Assembly (NCBI RefSeq): GCF_003201565.1
Contig: NZ_QJJP01000028.1
Coordinates: 1 to 50,684 of the forward strand
Reading direction: 5' to 3'
Source of the DNA: Nitrosomonas sp. Nm84
Lineage (GTDB): Bacteria > Pseudomonadota > Gammaproteobacteria > Burkholderiales > Nitrosomonadaceae
DNA length: 50,684 bases
The notes under the pieces: model-generated
The model's database searches: none
Told to the model about the DNA's origin: nothing
Seen by the model: the letters and a program-made list of their open reading frames with translations, nothing else
Made by a program: the position numbers and the translations under genes
Shown: in pieces, positions 45,934 to 50,684 of the stretch
How positions within the stretch are numbered: position 1 is the first letter of the stretch
How the letters are laid out: every line of letters starts with the position of its first letter

Positions 45934-47256
45934 ATGCATAACAGAAGCTATTCCTACATCGTGCTGCTACTCATGGTATTCATGCCTTCTTATGCCACAG
46001 CACAAGAAATGGAATCTATTCCGATAGTCAAGCCGATTGATCATATCGTGGCCATTGTCAATGAGGACGTCATTACTCGACAAGAGCTTAATGAAGCGAT
46101 CAAAGTAGCCATCGATCGACTGCAATTACAAGGCATGCAACTACCCGACCAACACGTCTTGCAAAACCAAGTGCTTGAGTCCATTGTAACAAAACGAGTC
46201 CAGTTACAGTCTGCCAAAGAAGTGGGACTATCCGTCGGCGAAAGCGAGGTGGATGAAACGGTCCAGCGGATTGCGCAAGAAAATAAATTATCCTTGCCGG
46301 AGTTTTATGCGGTACTCGAGAAAGATGGCATCAGCTTTAATAAGTTCCGTGAGGAAATACGTGATGAAATGATCATGGCGCGACTGAAAGAACGAGAAGT
46401 TAAACACCAAGTCAATGTAACAGAAGGTGAAGTTGATAACTTCCTCCGCACCCAAGAAACATCTGCTGTGGGTAATGATGAATATCGTCTCTCGCATATT
46501 TTGATTTTGGTTACTGAAAACATGAACTCGAGCCAAATGGAACAAAGAAGCGAACGCGCTAAAATGGCACTCGCGAAACTAAAAGAAGGCGTGGAATTTT
46601 CCCAAGTAGCGGCTGAATTCTCGGATGCCGCCGATGCTTCAAAGGGAGGAATCATCGATTGGCGTCCTATTGATCAAATGGGGCCTAAATTTGCCGAACT
46701 ATTGGAATCGCTTCAACCTGGAGATTTGACACAGATCGTGCAAAGCCCGTCCGGTTTCCATATTTTCAAATTACTCGGTCGGCGTACTCAGGAAGCACCC
46801 ACAGTCATCATTGATCAAACACATCCGCGCCATATACTGATTAAAATTAATGAATTGACTTCTGAAAATGATGCCAAACTTAAAATTAACCAGCTCAAGG
46901 AACGGCTTGATCGGGGAGAAAATTTTGAAGAACTGGCAAAACTTTATTCTGAAGATTCCAGTGCCGCATCAGGCGGCGATCTCGGCTGGCTTTCACCGGG
47001 CGATACCGTGGCTGCTTTTGAGCAAGCCATGAATGCACTGCAGCCCGGTCAAATCAGCGAACCCGTGCAATCTCAATTCGGGTGGCATATTATCCAAGTT
47101 TTGGAACGCCGCTCGCAAGATGTCAGTCTTGACCGGCGCAGACAGGCGGCGCGTCAAGCAATACGCACGCGCAAGGCGGATGTTGTGGTGCAGGAATGGC
47201 TACGGCAGTTACGTGATCAGGCTTATGTTGAGCTCCGCTTAGATGATGAGCAATAG
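45934..47256 (+). CDS. surA: periplasmic chaperone and peptidyl-prolyl isomerase SurA
   Basis: A 440-residue periplasmic chaperone for outer-membrane proteins. The signal peptide ends at ATA before QEMESIP. The SurA N-terminal domain covers ~30-160 (IDHIVAIVNEDVITRQEL is the family hallmark), followed by two parvulin domains starting at YRLSHILIL (~180-280) and HPRHILIKI (~290-390), both with the GGDLGW/GGIIDW turn. The ATG at 45934 gives a normal signal peptide; a TTG eight codons earlier is possible. It lies 41 bases after lptD, matching the conserved order in proteobacteria, and its end overlaps pdxA by 14 bases. Confidence 0.95.
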   Translation: MHNRSYSYIVLLLMVFMPSYATAQEMESIPIVKPIDHIVAIVNEDVITRQELNEAIKVAIDRLQLQGMQLPDQHVLQNQVLESIVTKRVQLQSAKEVGLSVGESEVDETVQRIAQENKLSLPEFYAVLEKDGISFNKFREEIRDEMIMARLKEREVKHQVNVTEGEVDNFLRTQETSAVGNDEYRLSHILILVTENMNSSQMEQRSERAKMALAKLKEGVEFSQVAAEFSDAADASKGGIIDWRPIDQMGPKFAELLESLQPGDLTQIVQSPSGFHIFKLLGRRTQEAPTVIIDQTHPRHILIKINELTSENDAKLKINQLKERLDRGENFEELAKLYSEDSSAASGGDLGWLSPGDTVAAFEQAMNALQPGQISEPVQSQFGWHIIQVLERRSQDVSLDRRRQAARQAIRTRKADVVVQEWLRQLRDQAYVELRLDDEQ

Positions 47257-48256
47257 TTTCATTCCCACACTGGCGCTGACTTCTGGCGAACCTGCCGGAA
47301 TTGGTCCCGACTTATGCGTGCAAATTGCACAACAATCGTTAGCATGTAAGTTGGTGGTTATTGCCAATCGTGAATTGTTGCTGACGCGCGCGCAACAACT
47401 CAAGCTCCCACTTGATCTCATTGACGTCTCTGCAACGACTCCAGGTCCACATGCAGCCGGCAGCCTGCAAGTTTTGCATGTTCCGTTGGCCGAGCCCGCA
47501 CTACCCGGCGTATTGAATCCGGCCAATGCATCTTATGTCCTGACGATGCTCAACCATGCGGTCGAGGGTTGTCAAACAGGTCGATTTGACGGCATGGTCA
47601 CCGCACCGATACACAAAGGAGTGATTAACGATGCAGGCATTCCTTTTACCGGCCACACGGAATATTTGGCAGAATTGACACATAGCTCGGTTGTCATGAT
47701 GTTGGTGGGCGGAGGTATGCGTGTAACTCTGGCCACCACGCACTTACCCCTCAAAGATGTTGCAGCCGCGATCACAGCGGACAGCTTGGAAAGTAAATTA
47801 CGCATCATCCAAGGGGATCTCGTCACGCGCTTCATGTTGGACAAACCTCGCATCGTCGTGGCAGGACTCAATCCGCATGCCGGTGAATCCGGTCATCTGG
47901 GGCGCGAAGAAATTGACATCATTATTCCAGTGCTCCACAAACTTCGTGCTGAAGGAATGCATTTAACCGGCCCCATTCCAGCAGATACCTTGTTTAATCC
48001 GTCACAACTCAAGCACTATGACTGCATTTTTACCATGTATCACGACCAGGGGTTACCGGTACTGAAACATGCCAGTTTTGGCGGCGGTATCAATGTCACA
48101 TTAGGATTACCCATTGTCCGCACTTCGGTGGATCATGGCACCGCGTTGGAATTAGCCGCAACAGGACGTGCGCACTCGGGTAGCTTACTCGCCGCTATTG
48201 AAATGGCCATCCAATTGGCCCGGAACCACACAGCGTTTCTCCATAATGCGCCATAA
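47243..48256 (+). CDS. pdxA: 4-hydroxythreonine-4-phosphate dehydrogenase
   Basis: A 337-residue enzyme of pyridoxal phosphate synthesis (DXP-dependent route). It oxidises 4-phosphohydroxy-L-threonine with NAD to a product that decarboxylates to 3-amino-2-oxopropyl phosphate. Family blocks visible: LTSGEPAGIGPDL at the start, TAPIHKGVINDAGIPFTGHTEYLAE, AGLNPHAGESGHLG with the metal-binding His, and YHDQGLPVLKHASFG. The start overlaps the surA end; two adjacent ATG codons are available (47243 and 47246). Its product also supplies PLP needed by the alpha-oxoamine synthase in this window, as in any cell. Confidence 0.95.
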   Translation: MMSNSFIPTLALTSGEPAGIGPDLCVQIAQQSLACKLVVIANRELLLTRAQQLKLPLDLIDVSATTPGPHAAGSLQVLHVPLAEPALPGVLNPANASYVLTMLNHAVEGCQTGRFDGMVTAPIHKGVINDAGIPFTGHTEYLAELTHSSVVMMLVGGGMRVTLATTHLPLKDVAAAITADSLESKLRIIQGDLVTRFMLDKPRIVVAGLNPHAGESGHLGREEIDIIIPVLHKLRAEGMHLTGPIPADTLFNPSQLKHYDCIFTMYHDQGLPVLKHASFGGGINVTLGLPIVRTSVDHGTALELAATGRAHSGSLLAAIEMAIQLARNHTAFLHNAP

Positions 48257-49034
48257 TCCGCGTAAACGTTTCGGTCAGAATTTCCTGATTGATCAGCAGA
48301 TCATTGCTCAAATTATTGCTGCAATCTATCCGAAAAAGAATGATCGAATCATCGAAATTGGCCCGGGTCTCGGCGCGTTAACAAGACCTCTACTGCAAGC
48401 AGTTAATCATCTTGATGTGGTAGAAATCGACCGCGACATTGTCGCCAGACTCAACAAAGAATTCTCGCAAGAAAAATTGACCATTCATGCAACCGATGCA
48501 CTTAAGTTTGATTTTTCCGCTTTCGGCAACAACTTACGCATCGTCGGCAATTTGCCCTACAACATTTCAACACCGTTGTTGTTTCATTTGAGCCAATTCT
48601 CCGAGCACATTGTCGATATGCATTTCATGCTGCAAAAAGAAGTGGTGGACCGCATGGTAGGTATGCCGACAACATCCGATTATGGGCGCCTTTCCGTGAT
48701 GCTACAGTATCGTTTTGATATGGAGCATGTTTTTAGCGTCCCGGCAGAATCCTTCAGTCCTGCGCCCAAAGTTGAGTCAGCCATCGTGCAAATGATTCCA
48801 CGCCCCAAATCATCGATGCATGCTCAAGATGAAGTATTATTGTCACAGGTGGTCTCAGCGGCATTCTCACAACGCCGAAAAACTCTGCGTAACACGTTGC
48901 GTGATTTTCTGAATACTGATGATTTCTGTGCTCTAGGTATTGATTCCGGACTACGCGCAGAGAATCTATCAATGGAACATTTTGTCGCTATTGCAAATTT
49001 CCTAGAAAAGCGCTTAGAGAATCGTGTAAAATGA
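48246..49034 (+). CDS. rsmA: 16S rRNA (adenine1518-N6/adenine1519-N6)-dimethyltransferase
   Basis: A 262-residue SAM-dependent methyltransferase (KsgA) that dimethylates two adjacent adenines near the 3-prime end of 16S rRNA. Motifs: RKRFGQNFLID at the start, the SAM-binding EIGPGLGALT, VEIDRD, the catalytic NLPYNIS, and VPAESFSPAPKVESAIVQ. The correct start is the ATG at 48246 (MRHNPRKRFG), which overlaps the pdxA end by 11 bases; the open frame extends further upstream inside pdxA but without family similarity. It is the last gene of the lptD-surA-pdxA-rsmA operon. Confidence 0.95.
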   Translation: MRHNPRKRFGQNFLIDQQIIAQIIAAIYPKKNDRIIEIGPGLGALTRPLLQAVNHLDVVEIDRDIVARLNKEFSQEKLTIHATDALKFDFSAFGNNLRIVGNLPYNISTPLLFHLSQFSEHIVDMHFMLQKEVVDRMVGMPTTSDYGRLSVMLQYRFDMEHVFSVPAESFSPAPKVESAIVQMIPRPKSSMHAQDEVLLSQVVSAAFSQRRKTLRNTLRDFLNTDDFCALGIDSGLRAENLSMEHFVAIANFLEKRLENRVK

Positions 49035-49075
49035 CGCACTTTTTTCTATTCCAATACTTTGTGAGTCAGTAATTC

Positions 49076-50305
49076 GTGGCATTTTACGTACAAAAATATG
49101 GTGGCACATCGGTCGGTAGTACCGAACGGATAAAAAATGTGGCTCGCAGGGTCGCCAAATTTCATTCGCAAGGACATCAAATTGTCGTTGTGGTTTCTGC
49201 CATGAGCGGCGAAACAAACCGATTGATCGCGCTGGCGCACGAAGTCCAGGAGAACCCGGATCCGCGTGAATTGGATGTGATGGTCTCAACGGGTGAACAG
49301 GTATCCATCGCACTCCTGTCCATGGCATTAACAGCACTCAATGTTAAAGCAAAAAGCTATACCGGATCACAGGTCAGAATTCTGACGGATAGCACACACA
49401 CCAAAGCGCGAATATTGAATATTGACGAAACCAAAATTCGAGCAGATTTGGACGCTGGTTATGTCGTCGTCGTTGCCGGCTTCCAAGGCGTGGATGAAAA
49501 AGGCAGTATCACTACGCTTGGGCGCGGAGGATCCGACACCACCGGAGTCGCATTGGCAGCTGCTTTGAAAGCCGATGAATGCCAAATTTATACAGATGTC
49601 GACGGAATTTATACGACAGACCCACGGGTAGTCGCCGAAGCCAGAAGACTGAATACCATCACTTTTGAAGAAATGCTTGAAATGGCAAGCCTTGGCTCGA
49701 AGGTTCTACAATTAAGATCGGTCGAGTTTGCAGGAAAATACAAGGTCAAGTTGAGGGTTTTATCCAGTTTTGAAGATGAAGGGCAAGGCACTCTGATCAC
49801 TTTCGAGGAAGATGAAAATATGGAGCAAGCAGTCATTTCCGGTATCGCTTTTAATCGTGATGAAGCTAAAATTACTGTTTTAGGTGTCCCCGATCACCCC
49901 GGTATTGCTTATCAGATTCTAGGGCCGGTCGCGGACGCAAATATTGATGTCGACATGATCATCCAGAACGTGGGGCATGATGGTTTGACAGATTTCTCAT
50001 TTACAGTTCATCGCAATGAATTCAAAAATACGATGAATATCTTAAGAGAAAAAATTCAACCGCATATTGGTGCACGCGATGTACTCGGAGGTGATAGAAT
50101 CGCAAAAGTTTCTGTCGTGGGTGTCGGTATGCGTTCCCACGCCGGCATTGCCAGTAAAATGTTTCGCGTATTAGCGGAAGAAGGCATTAACATTCAGATG
50201 ATCGCTACTTCTGAAATCAAGGTATCGGTCGTTGTTGATGAGAAGTATATGGAATTAGCTGTCAGAGTGCTTCATAAAGCATTTGATCTGGAACAAGCGC
50301 TCTAA
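49076..50305 (+). CDS. lysC: aspartate kinase
   Basis: A 409-residue aspartokinase, the first enzyme of the lysine, threonine and methionine pathways, which phosphorylates aspartate. The kinase domain (1-~250) has [49 protein letters not shown] and [13 protein letters not shown]. Two C-terminal ACT domains (~265-335 and ~345-405) bind the feedback inhibitors; [28 protein letters not shown] and [16 protein letters not shown] are typical. The start is a GTG at 49076, which gives the conserved N-terminus [10 protein letters not shown]; the ribosome binding site is weak. It begins 41 bases after rsmA and may be on the same transcript. Confidence 0.95.
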   Translation: MAFYVQKYGGTSVGSTERIKNVARRVAKFHSQGHQIVVVVSAMSGETNRLIALAHEVQENPDPRELDVMVSTGEQVSIALLSMALTALNVKAKSYTGSQVRILTDSTHTKARILNIDETKIRADLDAGYVVVVAGFQGVDEKGSITTLGRGGSDTTGVALAAALKADECQIYTDVDGIYTTDPRVVAEARRLNTITFEEMLEMASLGSKVLQLRSVEFAGKYKVKLRVLSSFEDEGQGTLITFEEDENMEQAVISGIAFNRDEAKITVLGVPDHPGIAYQILGPVADANIDVDMIIQNVGHDGLTDFSFTVHRNEFKNTMNILREKIQPHIGARDVLGGDRIAKVSVVGVGMRSHAGIASKMFRVLAEEGINIQMIATSEIKVSVVVDEKYMELAVRVLHKAFDLEQAL

Positions 50306-50334
50306 TTTATTATAATACTTAACATTTAGCAGGC

Positions 50335-50350
50335 TAATGCAATTGCATTA
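50335..50350. promoter_or_regulatory. 16-bp perfect palindrome before tRNA-Ser
   Basis: TAATGCAATTGCATTA is a perfect palindrome located 30 bases after the lysC stop and 20 bases before tRNA-Ser. It could be an operator or part of the tRNA promoter region. No T-tract follows, so it is not an obvious terminator. Confidence 0.4.
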
Positions 50351-50369
50351 CCCTGTCGCATTAAAATCC

Positions 50370-50462
50370 GGAGAGATGGCCGAGTGGTCGAAGGCGCTCC
50401 CCTGCTAAGGGAGTATAGGCACAAAAAGCTTATCGAGGGTTCGAATCCCTCTCTCTCCGCCA
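50370..50462 (+). tRNA. tRNA-Ser (anticodon GCU)
   Basis: The 93-base gene folds as a class II tRNA. The acceptor stem is GGAGAGA (50370-50376) with TCTCTCC (50452-50458), then discriminator G and encoded CCA (50460-50462). The anticodon stem CTCCC/GGGAG encloses the loop CTGCTAA with anticodon GCT at 50404-50406, reading AGC and AGU serine codons. A long variable arm follows, and the T arm contains GGTTCGAATCC. It lies on the plus strand after lysC. The 3-prime end of such genes is a common integration site. Confidence 0.97.
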
Positions 50463-50498
50463 ATTATCTACCAATAGATACCCAGAAACACCAACAAG

Positions 50499-50531
50499 AC
50501 CCGCGCAAATGATAAGTTTAGCGGGTTTTTT
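50499..50531 (+). terminator. intrinsic terminator after tRNA-Ser
   Basis: ACCCGC (50499-50504) pairs with GCGGGT (50521-50526) across a 16-base loop and is followed by a run of six Ts. It is placed 37 bases after the tRNA and fits an intrinsic terminator with a short stem. Confidence 0.55.
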
Positions 50532-50557
50532 GTTAACCATAGTCAATTACGTGAAAT

Positions 50558-50625
50558 GTGAGTAACAAGATAAATTTGTGAGTAAGTTCGTGAGTAACTA
50601 CAATACTCACTAGAAAGTTACTCAC
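50558..50625. repeat. cluster of GTGAGTAAC repeats
   Basis: Three direct copies lie at 50558-50566, 50578-50586 (GTGAGTAAG) and 50590-50598, and two inverted copies at 50604-50610 (TACTCAC) and 50617-50625 (GTTACTCAC). Five copies of a 7-9 base word in 68 bases is far above chance. Its place between a tRNA 3-prime end and the start of a gene suggests recombinase arm sites or a repressor operator. Confidence 0.6.
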
Positions 50626-50661
50626 ATATTTGTGCAAGCTACTGGCAGAGGGTGTTTTCAC

Positions 50662-50684
50662 ATGAAGCTGACTGCCCCAATCAT
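50662..50684 (+). CDS. start of a gene cut by the window edge (possibly an integrase)
   Basis: ATG at 50662 with a GAGG about 10 bases upstream, then seven codons (MKLTAPI) before the sequence ends. The start MKLTAP resembles the first residues of tyrosine integrases with an N-terminal arm-binding domain, and such genes often follow a tRNA target. Seven residues are too few for an assignment. Confidence 0.3.

Noticed and set aside
48168..48245. An rsmA start upstream inside pdxA
   Set aside because: The extra 26 residues are encoded by out-of-frame pdxA codons and do not resemble the conserved N-terminus; the ATG at 48246 gives the family start RKRFGQNFL.
1..50684. CRISPR array
   Set aside because: No regularly spaced repeats of 25-40 bases with unique spacers are visible. 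The only clustered short repeat (50558-50625) has 7-9-base units with uneven spacing and both orientations.

Overview
The window looks like a betaproteobacterial chromosome, most likely an ammonia oxidiser of the Nitrosomonas group. The best marker is a histidine-rich small metal-binding protein of the SmbP type (10.6-11.0 kb), a family described from Nitrosomonas europaea. The conserved lptD-surA-pdxA-rsmA block, the lysC-tRNA-Ser end and the moderate GC content agree with this. The assignment is an inference from family content, not from a database match.

Layout. 0-3.8 kb: a small lipoprotein gene, a broken RTX-type gene, a KefB/KefC-type antiporter, and a mosaic of RTX, lipoprotein and transposase scraps that repeats part of the first two. 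3.9-7.3 kb: a small acidic protein, then the AmmeMemoRadiSam operon (MEMO1-like, AMMECR1-like, radical SAM) ending in a frameshifted alpha/beta hydrolase. 7.3-11.0 kb: AT-rich DNA with a strong hairpin and an IS1595-type remnant, a secreted TIM-barrel glycosidase-like protein, an unknown protein and smbP. 11.1-21.4 kb: an EEP-family phosphodiesterase, a CDP-alcohol phosphatidyltransferase, a REC-EAL protein, a large hybrid histidine kinase, an SPFH membrane protein, an OmpA-like/ExeA-like gene pair and a DUF2798 protein.

21.7-38.1 kb is the most interesting part. Bounded on the left by an IS256-type remnant, seven minus-strand genes read in the order flavin monooxygenase, type I polyketide synthase, CrtI/RetSat-like oxidoreductase, alpha-oxoamine synthase, MMPL/RND transporter, outer-membrane-lipoprotein-sorting-like protein, outer-membrane beta-barrel. 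The PKS has one module (KS-AT-DH-decayed ER-KR-ACP) and no thioesterase. The PLP enzyme is the obvious candidate for releasing the chain by decarboxylative condensation with an amino acid, and the last three genes look like an envelope export route. I propose a system that makes an amino-ketone (sphingoid-like) polyketide lipid and carries it to the outer membrane. A toxin-antitoxin fragment splits the cluster. Two atypical NarL-type regulators lie just upstream on the same strand.

38.4-43.3 kb: the two regulators, a MscS-like channel and a DinG/YoaA helicase. 43.6-50.3 kb: lptD, surA, pdxA and rsmA as a tight plus-strand operon, then lysC. 50.3-50.7 kb: tRNA-Ser(GCU), a terminator, a cluster of GTGAGTAAC repeats and the first codons of a gene cut off by the window edge, an arrangement expected at the edge of a tRNA-integrated element.
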